A stretch of 64,000 bases of DNA from Pseudoalteromonas sp. CO133X (GTDB lineage Bacteria > Pseudomonadota > Gammaproteobacteria > Enterobacterales > Alteromonadaceae): contig SGPE01000010.1 in assembly GCA_004208945.1 (NCBI GenBank), positions 1 through 64,000 on the forward strand, given 5' to 3'. Shown here one piece after another: positions 43,194 to 53,042 of this stretch (positions within the stretch are counted from its first letter, which is position 1; the number at the start of each line of letters is the position of its first letter). The notes below the pieces were generated by a model that did not search any database, was not told the origin of the DNA, and saw only the letters and a program-made list of their open reading frames with translations. Position numbers and translations under genes: made by a program.

Positions 43194-44468
43194 ATGATCC
43201 CAGCTAAAAAGTTATTAAATACCCTTACAGAGCATTGGGGGGTGTTAGAACTATTATTTAAACGTTTTAAGATGGCTGATTTCAGCTTAAAAGACGTACA
43301 AAATGCGATAAAACAAAAACAGCCAAGCTGGTCAAATGAACGTATTTATAAAGAAACAAATCGTTTATTGAATCAAGATATCATTATTCCTCTTGCGAAG
43401 TCGTCACAATTAGAAATCAACCGTGCTATCGCTGATTTTGCGACCTTTTTATTGCAAGAAGAACACCTAGGTCTTGCCCAAGAAATCAGCGTGTTAGTTG
43501 ATGACTTAGCGCGCCTAGGCAACCGCCTTGCCAAAGCGGGTGAAATTGAAGATTACGACGAGCTTCGCCGTTTCAGCCGGATTATGGATGATCGGGTACG
43601 CAAAATAATGAAATTGTTTGCCCACAATGAAAACGCGATATTAAACATTGTTGAGCAAGCGAAAGCAGACAACGCCGTGCAATCTTTGCAAAAACGCTAT
43701 CAAGCAGTGATTGAAGCGTTTGATGAGTACATTGAACCTATGCTTGAAATGGTAGATATTCGTGGTGACTTCCACGCGTGCTTTAACACCATCGAAGCGC
43801 AAATTAGCGCGCAAATCGAGCAAATTGATCGTCTTGGTAAGTCATATCAAGACAAGCGCATGCTTGAGCAATTACGTACCCGTATTTTAGAAATGCATTT
43901 AGTTGGTCGTGAAAGTTTACGTAAAAGCGCCGATATGTTGATGCCACTGCGTGAAGAGTTACGCCGCAATAATCTAATTACGCGTCAAGCAGCTAAAGTG
44001 CTTGGTTTAGTGCGTAAAAATGGCGTCGATAACATGTTAAGTGCAGTACAGCCTAACTTTGTCTCAGACGCGCAACGCTTTTCACTTGGTCAGCAACGTC
44101 ATATCGTGGCCTATATGGCAGGCTTAGTTGACTTTGAACACGATGAATATCAACTACCAGAACATGATGATGTGCCTGCCTATCAAAGCCCGCATATTCC
44201 TGATTACAACGACGTTAAAACACAATTTAAAAAACGCTTTAAAAAAGCCAGCAAAAAAGCTCAGCCGCTGCTTAGTTTCTTAGATGAAAGCTACCCAGAT
44301 TTAGAAGCTGACGAAATGCTGTTCTTGTATCAAAAATTAATTAGCGATGGCGACCTTGAAATTAGCCAAAGCCAAGAGAAAGTAAAAATAAAAATTGCCC
44401 AGCAACACTTCTCTCTTTACCCATTTAACTCATCGATTGCTGACGATCAAAAAGCAACAGAGCAATAA
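43194..44468 (+). CDS. mksF: Condensin kleisin-like subunit, MksF/JetA (MukF-like)
   Basis: 424 residues from the ATG with TGGAG 6 bp upstream; a TTG 18 bp earlier is rejected. It matches the length and helical layout of MksF/JetA: N-terminal winged-helix region (about 1-90), central long helices and a C-terminal winged-helix that would contact the SMC cap. First of three genes with 2-bp and overlapping junctions. Confidence 0.75.
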   Translation: MIPAKKLLNTLTEHWGVLELLFKRFKMADFSLKDVQNAIKQKQPSWSNERIYKETNRLLNQDIIIPLAKSSQLEINRAIADFATFLLQEEHLGLAQEISVLVDDLARLGNRLAKAGEIEDYDELRRFSRIMDDRVRKIMKLFAHNENAILNIVEQAKADNAVQSLQKRYQAVIEAFDEYIEPMLEMVDIRGDFHACFNTIEAQISAQIEQIDRLGKSYQDKRMLEQLRTRILEMHLVGRESLRKSADMLMPLREELRRNNLITRQAAKVLGLVRKNGVDNMLSAVQPNFVSDAQRFSLGQQRHIVAYMAGLVDFEHDEYQLPEHDDVPAYQSPHIPDYNDVKTQFKKRFKKASKKAQPLLSFLDESYPDLEADEMLFLYQKLISDGDLEISQSQEKVKIKIAQQHFSLYPFNSSIADDQKATEQ

Positions 44469-44470
44469 CC

Positions 44471-45016
44471 ATGACAGATATTAATTTAGATGATTTAACA
44501 CATCTGCAAGCTATTAATAAAAAGCTCACATCAGGCTACCACATTAGCGAACAAGACACGCTGATGTGGCAAGAGCTTGATCAACACATTGATGCTTATC
44601 GCGCGTTATTTAATGCCCTTGGCCATGACTTACAACACGATAGCCGTGGCTTTTACTATTTTGGCAGCGACGAAAGCACCCCAAACATGGGGAAAATTTC
44701 GCGTGCTATCGCACTAACTATCTACATCTTGATTGAGCACTATGCCAATACCGGTAAAGATCCAATGCGTGCCTTGTTTGACGAGGTAAACGACCTTGAA
44801 CTAATGCAAACCTTAGTGCAAATCAACAAGCACTTGTTTGATCAATTAGAAATCTTCTCAGGCTCAGATTTACGTAAAGACGTGTACCTTCGCATGGTGC
44901 GTTTAGGCCTTGCTCGCGAAGTAGAAAACGGCTTTATGCTGCAAGCACCCATTTATCGTTATATCGATGCATTAATGGAAGTAAACGAAGAAACCTACCT
45001 AGGAGAGGACGAATAA
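44471..45016 (+). CDS. mksE: Condensin subunit MksE/JetB (MukE-like)
   Basis: 181 residues with no membrane or signal segment. Tandem winged-helix-like protein in the KITE position between kleisin and SMC genes, with RGFYYFGSDESTPNMGKISRAIALTIYILIE typical of the DUF4194/JetB group in look. Starts 2 bp after mksF and its stop overlaps the mksB start (TAATG). Confidence 0.72.
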   Translation: MTDINLDDLTHLQAINKKLTSGYHISEQDTLMWQELDQHIDAYRALFNALGHDLQHDSRGFYYFGSDESTPNMGKISRAIALTIYILIEHYANTGKDPMRALFDEVNDLELMQTLVQINKHLFDQLEIFSGSDLRKDVYLRMVRLGLAREVENGFMLQAPIYRYIDALMEVNEETYLGEDE

Positions 45017-47802
45017 TGCAAAGCCAAAGCCTTTACGGACTCAGCAAACTTGCACTTTTAAATACCGCTGGCTATGCAAAATGCGTGATCCCTTTGGATA
45101 AAAGCAGCTCAATTTGTGCACCCAACAATACTGGTAAAAGCTCGGTAATTAATGCCCTGCAATTTCCACTGATCAATGATTTACGTCTAACAGAATGGGA
45201 TGGCCACGATTTAGACGAAACCCGAAAATTCTACTTTTCGTCAGATCAATCCTATATTTTACTCGAAGCCGATTTACCAAACGGCCCAGTGGTGATTGGT
45301 GTTGCTGGCCTTGGTAAAATTGCTGGTTACGCGCATCAGTTTTTTTGCTATCAAGGTAAGTTGAACCTTGAGCACTACACCCAAGGCAAAACCATTGTAA
45401 AATTCACCAAGCTTTTTAATCACTTAAAAGACCAAGGTTTCAATCCAATTGAATTAAAAGCGCAAGAGCTAAACGCCCTACTCACTGGCGGCGCAACCCC
45501 GTTTGATGGCGATATCAACTTAAAGATGATCCCGCTTAACAACGTGCAAGATTCAGCGATTTATAAAGAAATTTTTCGCCGTATCCTTAACTTGCATAAG
45601 TTAGGTGCCAGTGATGTTAAACGCTTTATGTTGCGTGTATTTGAGCGTCATATGTCAAACTCACGGGTCGATTTTTATGAAGTGTGGCGTCGCTCATTTG
45701 ATAAAGTGAATCGCGCCAAACGTGAATTAAAAGCCCTTGAGTCAATGCAAGAGCCAATCGCAGCTCTTGAATCTATGCTTGAAAACCAAACAGTTTTAAA
45801 AGGTAAGCTTGCTGCCTATGCGCCAAAAATTGACCAAGCACTGATTGACTTTGAAACCTATCAACAAGAGCAACTCACTGAGCTAAATATTGCCCTTGAA
45901 GATATCGAACACGAAAAGCACGAGTTCGACCAAAAGCAACAGCTGTATATTCAGCAATCGCGTGATATTGAGCGTAAACAAACTCAAATTGAACAATGGT
46001 TTTTAGACTATCGAGCGCTTAAATCTGAGTTTGAACTAGTTAACAAGGCCACTTTAAAAGTAAGCCTTACGCAGCTTAAGCAAGATTATGAATCGCTATC
46101 GCATTCGTTAAGCAGTGCCCAAGGTCAAAGCTTGCACACGCTAGATTACCGTATTAGCGAAACACAAAAGCAAATTAAGAGCTTAAAACTGCAGCTGAAG
46201 AACCTCGAGTTCAATTTATTCACCCGTATGCGTGAAGATTTGTCTTTAAAAGAAGTGGAAGAAATTTCGCGTATTCTAAACCCTGATATCTTATCATTTG
46301 CCACCACCAGCAATGGTGATGTTGATATCACAGACGAAGATGCCTTTGGTGAGTTTTTAGAGCTGTTATCAGCAAACGTGAAAGGCGGAGTACTGACTCT
46401 TCCTGGCGCAAGCATTAAACTGAAAAAACTAAGTCCTGTGCAAATGCAAACGGGCGAAAATAAAGAGCAACTAACCGCGCAACTCGCTGCACTTGAAAAT
46501 TCATTAAAAGAGTTTAAACAACAGCGCGAAGTGGCTGCTAATGTCGCCGAAAAGCAAAAAGAAAAAGATGCCTTATATGATGAACTAATGGCCTCTGAAG
46601 AAGCATTAAAACGCTTTGAACAATTTGAAGTGATGCAGCAATCTGTGGATGCGCAAACTTTGCTAAAAGAGCAATTAAATGCAGAGCGCGAACAAGTTGA
46701 CGACTACCTGCAAGACATTCAAAAGAACAGTGGCTCAATTAGCGACCGTCGTTCAATTATCAAATCGAAAAAAGATTTGCTTGCGCGCCAAGCTGACCGT
46801 TTACGTCAAGTTAAATCTGAACGTATTGATCACACGCTTGATTTTTACTCTGGCAAAGTGACTCCATACATGATTGAAATCAGTATTGATTTTGATAACT
46901 TAAGCGATCTCATCCATCACTTTAACAAGGACTGCCAAGAGCTACGAAACTTTGATATCAACGTACGTAACACCTACATGCATATTTACAATGCGGGTAT
47001 TACTAAATTTGATAACGAAAACGATGAGTTTACTAAATACGAAAAGCTTATTAGCGCGTTTCATAACATTGATAACGAGCGTGATGCCGTTGAGCGTCAA
47101 GGCCGCGTTGCGTTAACCGAAGTCGCCGCCACCATTAAAGGCTTGCGCGAAGACTTAGACCGCCTACGCCGCGAAATGAATAGCTTTAATAAAGGGATTA
47201 GCCAGCACCGAATCTCTAACCTTCAAGCATTCAAAATTAATGTTATTCCGCGCAAGATGCTGGTTGATAGTATTGATACCATTATCAGTACCTCAAATCA
47301 GTTTGAGCAAGGCGATACCCTCGATTTATTAAGCCAAGAGCCTTATAGCGAATCTGCGGTAAACGAAGCAAAAGATCATTTAATTAAGCTTGCTTCAGAA
47401 AAAGCCGGTTTAACACTGACCGACTTATTCGATATTCGTTTTGAAGTGGTGAATCGTGCTGGTGACACTGAGCACTTCGAAAAAATCGATTCAGCAGGTT
47501 CTAACGGTACACGTATCACTATTAAACTATTATGCGGCATGCTATTCATTCGCTATCTATTAAGTGATCAAGAACAAAACCTGTATCGTATTCCTATTTA
47601 TATTGATGAAGCGGCAGATATCGACCCACAAAACCAAAAAGCAATTATCGAAACGGCTCTGAGCTTTGGTTTTGTGCCTATTTTTGCTTCTGTTAAACCA
47701 CAAGTAAGTTGCGACTACATTGTACCTATTCGTACAGTAAAAGATGGCGCACAAAACTGGGTAGACGAAAAAGACTGGATCGAAGTAGAACACAGTACTT
47801 AA
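45016..47802 (+). CDS. mksB: SMC-like condensin ATPase MksB/JetC (MukB-like)
   Basis: 928 residues with ATPase head motifs at both ends: Walker A APNNTGKSSVINAL (about 37), long coiled coils (about 225-420 and 480-720) around a hinge, signature-like SNGTRITIKLL (about 833) and Walker B IPIYIDEAADIDPQNQ (about 860). Much shorter than MukB (about 1486), as in MksB. Works with MksE/MksF in DNA loop extrusion. No MksG/JetD nuclease follows. Confidence 0.8.
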   Translation: MQSQSLYGLSKLALLNTAGYAKCVIPLDKSSSICAPNNTGKSSVINALQFPLINDLRLTEWDGHDLDETRKFYFSSDQSYILLEADLPNGPVVIGVAGLGKIAGYAHQFFCYQGKLNLEHYTQGKTIVKFTKLFNHLKDQGFNPIELKAQELNALLTGGATPFDGDINLKMIPLNNVQDSAIYKEIFRRILNLHKLGASDVKRFMLRVFERHMSNSRVDFYEVWRRSFDKVNRAKRELKALESMQEPIAALESMLENQTVLKGKLAAYAPKIDQALIDFETYQQEQLTELNIALEDIEHEKHEFDQKQQLYIQQSRDIERKQTQIEQWFLDYRALKSEFELVNKATLKVSLTQLKQDYESLSHSLSSAQGQSLHTLDYRISETQKQIKSLKLQLKNLEFNLFTRMREDLSLKEVEEISRILNPDILSFATTSNGDVDITDEDAFGEFLELLSANVKGGVLTLPGASIKLKKLSPVQMQTGENKEQLTAQLAALENSLKEFKQQREVAANVAEKQKEKDALYDELMASEEALKRFEQFEVMQQSVDAQTLLKEQLNAEREQVDDYLQDIQKNSGSISDRRSIIKSKKDLLARQADRLRQVKSERIDHTLDFYSGKVTPYMIEISIDFDNLSDLIHHFNKDCQELRNFDINVRNTYMHIYNAGITKFDNENDEFTKYEKLISAFHNIDNERDAVERQGRVALTEVAATIKGLREDLDRLRREMNSFNKGISQHRISNLQAFKINVIPRKMLVDSIDTIISTSNQFEQGDTLDLLSQEPYSESAVNEAKDHLIKLASEKAGLTLTDLFDIRFEVVNRAGDTEHFEKIDSAGSNGTRITIKLLCGMLFIRYLLSDQEQNLYRIPIYIDEAADIDPQNQKAIIETALSFGFVPIFASVKPQVSCDYIVPIRTVKDGAQNWVDEKDWIEVEHST

Positions 47803-47949
47803 TACAACATGTCATGGATGACTGTATTTACAATCAATTACAGTACTTTTTTTGAAATGTGCCATAGTAAATAAATAATCATTCAGTTGAATTATTTTTG
47901 TGTTATGTTATCAAATAAGTAGTGGAAATTTTGCCAAGGAGCAAACAGT

Positions 47950-48498
47950 ATGAAAAACTTATTAATCGCCACGGCTGTATTACTTTTAGCGGCTTGTGCC
48001 AAAACCCCTGATTGGGATTACGACAAATCAGCAGACTTTAGCAACTATCAAACTTTCTCTTGGGTTCCTAACGCGAGCCTAACTAAGAATGTTGCAAACT
48101 ACCAAATTAGCCCGTTAATGGAAAAACGTGTACGTGAAGCCGTTAATGCTGAGCTTGAAAAAAACGGTATGAAACTTGTTGATATGGCACAAGCAGATGT
48201 ACTTATTAACTACCATGCATCGGTTGATAAAAAAATCGACGTTGATACCTTTAATGTCGGTTACGGCGCACGCTGGAACTATTGGGGCATGGGTTACAAC
48301 ACGCAAACAACTACTCGCGAATATGAAGTAGGCACACTGATTTTAGACGTGGTAGACCGCGCTTCTAACCAACTAGTTTGGCGTGGTGCAAAAGAAGGTC
48401 GTTTGCAAAAAAACCAAACACCTGAAAAACGCACTGAGATAATTAAAGAGACAGTTGCTAATATTCTAAGTAACTTCCCGCCAAAACCTCAGCAGTAA
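47950..48498 (+). CDS. DUF4136 lipoprotein
   Basis: 182 residues with lipobox LLLAACAKT (Cys near 16) and the DUF4136 pattern: DFSNYQTFSWV near the N-terminus, ADVLINYHASVDKK, TLILDVVDRASNQLVWRGAKEG and a C-terminal NILSNFPP. Probable periplasm-facing outer-membrane lipoprotein; function unknown. AAGGAG ribosome-binding site. Confidence 0.9.
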   Translation: MKNLLIATAVLLLAACAKTPDWDYDKSADFSNYQTFSWVPNASLTKNVANYQISPLMEKRVREAVNAELEKNGMKLVDMAQADVLINYHASVDKKIDVDTFNVGYGARWNYWGMGYNTQTTTREYEVGTLILDVVDRASNQLVWRGAKEGRLQKNQTPEKRTEIIKETVANILSNFPPKPQQ

Positions 48499-48518
48499 AG
48501 TGTTAACACACATCGTTT

Positions 48519-48545
48519 AAAAGCTCACAAATTGTGAGCTTTTTT
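48519..48545 (+). terminator. Terminator after the DUF4136 gene
   Basis: AAAAGCTCACAA-TTGTGAGCTTTTTT perfect stem followed by a T run. Confidence 0.9.
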
Positions 48546-48632
48546 GTTTGTGATGATTAAAGTTTGCTATGATGCTGAAAGTAACTCTAAATGGAATTAG
48601 GGGTCTTAGAGAAAGACCCAAAAAGGAATAAA

Positions 48633-48932
48633 ATGAAATTAACTTGCCCAAACTGTAAAACTATAATAGCGACTAAAGATATAAAAAAGGTTAACAAAAA
48701 CAACCTCTTTATTGAAAATCAATGTCCCTCTTGTCAAGCATGGTTTTGCTTAAATAAAACACAGACGATTTTAAAAATCGTTGGTATTTCTTTATTGTTA
48801 ATAACTAGCTTACTTAATATTTTTAATATTAAAACTGAATATAGCCTAGCTTTTTCGATCATTGGTTTTATAGGCATTTTTATTGCACTCATCATCACTT
48901 TCTTTGGTAAATATGACGCGGTTAAAAAATAA
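48633..48932 (+). CDS. Zinc-ribbon membrane protein
   Basis: 99 residues from the ATG after AAAAAGGAAT; an upstream in-frame ATG lacks a ribosome-binding site. N-terminal CPNC / CPSC zinc ribbon (about 5-40) followed by two transmembrane helices (about 47-65 and 71-92). Unknown function; resembles in layout the 59-residue cassette protein at 14548. Confidence 0.65.
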   Translation: MKLTCPNCKTIIATKDIKKVNKNNLFIENQCPSCQAWFCLNKTQTILKIVGISLLLITSLLNIFNIKTEYSLAFSIIGFIGIFIALIITFFGKYDAVKK

Positions 48933-49257
48933 AAGAAAGTTAAAAGTAAAGTATGCTGATATCAGTGATACTAGAGTACTACTGAATCAAATCGCCTTTA
49001 CATTATTTTTATGGGTCACGGGAGTTACCTTAATAACTCTTGCTATAAGATTCATCTATGAAGGTTATATTTTGACTCCTACAGATTACCGAACCGACTC
49101 TGACATTTATTTTTTCTCGACGACCCCCTTTTCATATGTCTTTAATCTCCTTTTTTACTTAGGGGGTGGCGCTTATTGTTTAGCAGCGCCCTATCTTTTT
49201 AGAAAACACTTTCCCCGCAAGAAAGACCAAAAATCAAATCACAGAAATACAAAATAA
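48913..49257 (+). CDS. Hypothetical two-helix membrane protein
   Basis: 114 residues, start overlapping the end of the previous gene by 20 bp, suggesting translational coupling. Very basic N-terminus, two transmembrane helices (about 30-50 and 78-98) and a basic tail. No recognised family; an earlier TTG start is possible. Confidence 0.55.
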   Translation: MTRLKNKRKLKVKYADISDTRVLLNQIAFTLFLWVTGVTLITLAIRFIYEGYILTPTDYRTDSDIYFFSTTPFSYVFNLLFYLGGGAYCLAAPYLFRKHFPRKKDQKSNHRNTK

Positions 49258-49449
49258 GTTTACTAAAACTAAACGCCATTTTAGTTGATCGCGCCCTGAA
49301 GTGACCCCCAGCATGGTTTTTTATTACCTTTTGAAATCTGGTTGGAGTGGTATAACTGAGTGATTCAGATACAATAGCCGCAATTTTGCAGTGAGCGCTT
49401 ATAGTGTTCACTGCCCTAGGTAAATCAAATACATTCAAGAGAGTTTTAG

Positions 49450-51288
49450 ATGGTACGCGCAGTACAGCTTACACTTCCCGCTTTATTCGTCACTTGCTCA
49501 GTGCTAGCAGAAGACGCAAACAATATTGAACAAATCACCGTTGAAGTCTCAGCAACCGCAAACAAGGAGCCTGTCGGCACTTTTGATGCGCCTGTATCAA
49601 ATTTAGAATATGACCCCCGTGTAGATTTGCAATCGCGCAATATGGCTGAAGCACAAGCTGATGTAACCATCCGTGGTGGTATTTTCGAAAATACCGGCTT
49701 TCGTGTTGGCAGTAGTACCTTATTCGACCCACAATCGGGTCACTACTTCGCTGAAATTCCTGTTGCGCCACAAATGCTTACTGGCCCTGCCATTTTAACA
49801 GGTGCTGATAACGCACTGTATGGCATGAACAGCTCTGTTGGTACAGTTTCATTTGGCTGGCGCCCTATCACAAGCACTGGGAGTGTTTCACTTGGCACTG
49901 GCACAAATGACTTTAACTTATTAAGCATTCATGCTGCCCACAGCCAAAAGCTTGAAAGTATGCCGGATTGGCGGTTAGGGTTTGAAGGTGAATATTCAAA
50001 CTCGCAAAGTGATGGCTCAATTGATAATGGCGATCACGACTTTGAACGTGCCTCAGCGCGCATTCAACTTGCCAGTGACTCATCACAAACTGATTTAATG
50101 TTCGGACGCCAAGAGAAATTTTTTGGTTGGCCGAACCTTTACACACCATTTAATTTTAACGAAACCGAAGAGCTTGAAACCAAGCTATTGATGCTAAACC
50201 ACAAACAAATGTACGGTGAGAACAATAGTTTTGAAGTAACAGGTTATTATCGTAAACATAACGACCATTACATATTGTCTCGTGAAAACCCAGCTATGTT
50301 TGAAGCGTTTCACGAAACCACTGTTAAATCATTGGGTTTGTCGGGTCGTCATTCGCTCAATAATAGCTTTGCAGTTAACTACTCAGGACAGTTTATTGCT
50401 GATTCAATTGAATCAACATCACTTGAAAACAACTTTACCTCACGCAATTACACTAAACTAAGTATCTTGCCTGAGTACAAGACTGCCCTTGCATCTAATA
50501 AAGAACTTACTGTTCGTGTTGGTGCTGCATTTGATGATACTAACCGTGATAGCTCAGATACCTCTTTTATTGCCGATGCAAGCCTGAAAGTGGTTAATCA
50601 AAATGGCAGTGAACATACTTGGTATGCATCATACGCAGAAGCAACACAAGTGCCTGGTTACACCGCAATTGGCGGCAGTGAAACGGGCGGATTATTTAGA
50701 AGTAATTACAACCTCGAGCGCGAAACGACCGATAACCTCGAGCTAGGTTTATTGATTGAAGAATCATCTTGGCGTTTAGATTCAGCTATCTTCTATCGTA
50801 AAGATAAAAACCTTACGGACTGGACTTATCGCTTTGATGCAACCTCAGCACGTTTTGCAAACCCAGTTGACATAGACACCTTAGGCGTTGAATTTCTAGC
50901 GAATAAATCGTTTGAAAGCACTGAGTTGATTGCCAGTTACACCTATTTAGAAAAATCAGAAGACTATGGCACGGCTGATATTGATGCCAGCTTTTATGCG
51001 CTTAACTACCCTGACCACCGTGTAACACTGGGTGCAGTATGGCAGCCTATGGATGTACTTGAACTGCGCATTGATAACGAATGGCGTAAGCAACAAAGTA
51101 ACCGCCTACGTAGCTCTGACGATGAAGCCTTCTTTACTCAATTAACGCTAAAATTCACGCCAGCTCAGCTTGAGAATGTATTTATCACTTTTGCTGCTGA
51201 CAACATTTGGGATGAATCATTCGAAGAAGTCCCAGGTACTCCAGGCCGCGGCGAACAATACACGCTAAGCGCGACTTATACTTGGTAA
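49450..51288 (+). CDS. TonB-dependent outer-membrane receptor
   Basis: 612 residues with signal peptide (cleavage near VLAED, residue 20), a TonB-box-like EQITVEVSA, a plug domain (ADVTIRGGIFENTGFRVG, about 73-165) and a 22-strand-type barrel ending in aromatic YTW. The barrel is short for siderophore receptors and closer to BtuB-like sizes. No cobalamin riboswitch or Fur box is visible upstream, so the ligand is unassigned. Confidence 0.88.
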   Translation: MVRAVQLTLPALFVTCSVLAEDANNIEQITVEVSATANKEPVGTFDAPVSNLEYDPRVDLQSRNMAEAQADVTIRGGIFENTGFRVGSSTLFDPQSGHYFAEIPVAPQMLTGPAILTGADNALYGMNSSVGTVSFGWRPITSTGSVSLGTGTNDFNLLSIHAAHSQKLESMPDWRLGFEGEYSNSQSDGSIDNGDHDFERASARIQLASDSSQTDLMFGRQEKFFGWPNLYTPFNFNETEELETKLLMLNHKQMYGENNSFEVTGYYRKHNDHYILSRENPAMFEAFHETTVKSLGLSGRHSLNNSFAVNYSGQFIADSIESTSLENNFTSRNYTKLSILPEYKTALASNKELTVRVGAAFDDTNRDSSDTSFIADASLKVVNQNGSEHTWYASYAEATQVPGYTAIGGSETGGLFRSNYNLERETTDNLELGLLIEESSWRLDSAIFYRKDKNLTDWTYRFDATSARFANPVDIDTLGVEFLANKSFESTELIASYTYLEKSEDYGTADIDASFYALNYPDHRVTLGAVWQPMDVLELRIDNEWRKQQSNRLRSSDDEAFFTQLTLKFTPAQLENVFITFAADNIWDESFEEVPGTPGRGEQYTLSATYTW

Positions 51289-51300
51289 CCAAAAACAACA

Positions 51301-51330
51301 ATGCCAGTCAATTGACTGGCATTCTCCTAT
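51301..51330 (+). terminator. Probable terminator after the receptor gene
   Basis: ATGCCAGTCA/TGACTGGCAT palindrome 12 bp after the stop codon; T tract weak. Confidence 0.5.
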
Positions 51331-51459
51331 CGCGTTACCGTCTAAGATATCTAACGAACCATAACCAAAATTATATTAAATGCCATAAATAAAACTTTGG
51401 TTATAAAAAACACAACTGATCCCACTAACCGTTAAAAAATGTTAAAGGTTTAATCTTTT

Positions 51460-51720
51460 TTAAGTCATCTGCTCAAGTTCAGTAATTAAATACAGTGCTT
51501 GTTCGTTAGTGGTGCCACACACATCAATAGTGGCAGAAAAGTCGCTACACACCTTAGGCCTTGATTCATCACCAAATAATTTACATAGGTTATTATCGTC
51601 AAGTTGAATACAGCGCTCTCCCGCCGCTTTCCCGTTTGGCATTCCTGGTATCGGTGAGCTAATACTGGGTGCAATACAACAGGCGCCACAGCCTAATCTA
51701 CATGCCATTTTATCTGTCAT
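51460..51720 (-). CDS. YkgJ-family cysteine cluster protein
   Basis: 86 residues with the YkgJ Cys pattern (CRLGCGACCIAPS near 7-16; RCIQ, LCKLFG, RPKVCSDF), likely binding zinc or an iron-sulfur cluster. Short form as in E. coli YkgJ-like proteins. Function unknown. Confidence 0.88.
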   Translation of the reverse strand: MTDKMACRLGCGACCIAPSISSPIPGMPNGKAAGERCIQLDDNNLCKLFGDESRPKVCSDFSATIDVCGTTNEQALYLITELEQMT

Positions 51721-51865
51721 TGAGTACCCCTTTTAGAACCTTTGTAGCGTCTTTGTAATATGTGCAATGCTTTGTTACATCTTCAAACGCCTTGTAAACA
51801 CTTTATTGCGTATGCTTAGCCTATCAAGTTTATTTTAATTACCGTCAACCGTGAGGGACTATCCC

Positions 51866-53038
51866 GTGGCTAGTAAAAAACAAATCATTCTTCCTATCGC
51901 CGTATTAGTCGGTGGCCTAGGAATGGCTTTTGCGTTTGCTTCAATGAAACAAGCGCCGGTCGAAAAACCAGAACAAGACAACCGTCCGCTTGTATCAATA
52001 AAACCATTGAACTTTGATGCTATTACGCTCGATGTAAAATCACATGGAATCGTGAAGCCAAAAAACCACACGGAGTTAGTCGCACAAGTCAGTGGCCAAG
52101 TTGTGTCACTGTCTGAGCAATTTGTACAAGGTGGATTTGTTAAGCAAGGCGACATTCTAGCACGTATTGATCCAAATGATTACGAAGCAGCACTAATCGA
52201 AGCAGAAGCAGGCCTTGCTCAAGCCAGTTCGGCTCTTGAAATTGAACGTGCGCAGGTATCTGTAGCGCAAGCTGAATGGGATCGCATCAAAGGTGACTCA
52301 AACCAAGTTATTCCGTCAAAGTTATATTTACGCAAACCTCAGCTTGCTGAAAAATTAGCAAGCTACCGCGCTGCACAAGCGAGTGTAAAACGTGCAAAAC
52401 GTAATTTAGAGCGCACTTACATTAAAGCACCTTATGATGCCATTATCGACGAGCGATTAATTAGCTTAGGCAGTGTGGTAAACCCTGGCAGTCGCTTTGG
52501 TAGCTTAAGCTCAACCTCTATAGCAGAGGTTCGTCTTCCAGTTGCTGATAAAGACTTGCAATACCTAAACAACCAGGGCATTGGTGCAAATGTGTCAATC
52601 AGTGCTGAATTTGCAGGTAAACAAACAACATGGCAAGCAACTATTGTTCGCAGCGAAGGCGTTGTTGACCAACGTAGCCGTATGAACTACTTGGTTGCTC
52701 AAGTCGCAACGCCTTATGAGCAAAAACAACCTTTACGCTTTGGCTCATATATTAATGCGACGATTGAAGGCCGTGCCCTCGATAATGCTATTATCGTACC
52801 GCACCACTTAGTTAAAGATAAAAAAGTCGCTGTATTACAAGATGGCGAAACACTGACATTCAAAACGCTGAATATCGTGCGTGAGCAAAATGGCATGGTG
52901 ATCGCTGATAATGGCTTGGCTAATGGTGAAAAGTTAATTACCTCTGCACTTGAGTATCCCACAGAAGGTATGGCTGTAAAACTCGATAACGCTGAATTGA
53001 GTGTACCTACAACACAATTAGCACTGAAAGAGGAATAA
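51866..53038 (+). CDS. RND efflux membrane-fusion protein
   Basis: 390 residues from the GTG preceded by GAGGGA at 7 bp (a GTG 15 bp earlier lacks a site). One N-terminal hydrophobic anchor, lipoyl halves (VKSHGIVKPKNHTELVAQVSGQV; RTYIKAPYDAIIDERLISLGSVV) separated by an alpha-hairpin, then beta-barrel and membrane-proximal domains. Periplasmic adaptor of the adjacent RND pump, 4 bp ahead of it. Confidence 0.92.
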   Translation: MASKKQIILPIAVLVGGLGMAFAFASMKQAPVEKPEQDNRPLVSIKPLNFDAITLDVKSHGIVKPKNHTELVAQVSGQVVSLSEQFVQGGFVKQGDILARIDPNDYEAALIEAEAGLAQASSALEIERAQVSVAQAEWDRIKGDSNQVIPSKLYLRKPQLAEKLASYRAAQASVKRAKRNLERTYIKAPYDAIIDERLISLGSVVNPGSRFGSLSSTSIAEVRLPVADKDLQYLNNQGIGANVSISAEFAGKQTTWQATIVRSEGVVDQRSRMNYLVAQVATPYEQKQPLRFGSYINATIEGRALDNAIIVPHHLVKDKKVAVLQDGETLTFKTLNIVREQNGMVIADNGLANGEKLITSALEYPTEGMAVKLDNAELSVPTTQLALKEE

Positions 53039-53042
53039 GGCC

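Noticed and set aside
49258..49449. Cobalamin riboswitch before the TonB-dependent receptor
   Set aside because: None of the conserved B12-box blocks could be found in the leader.
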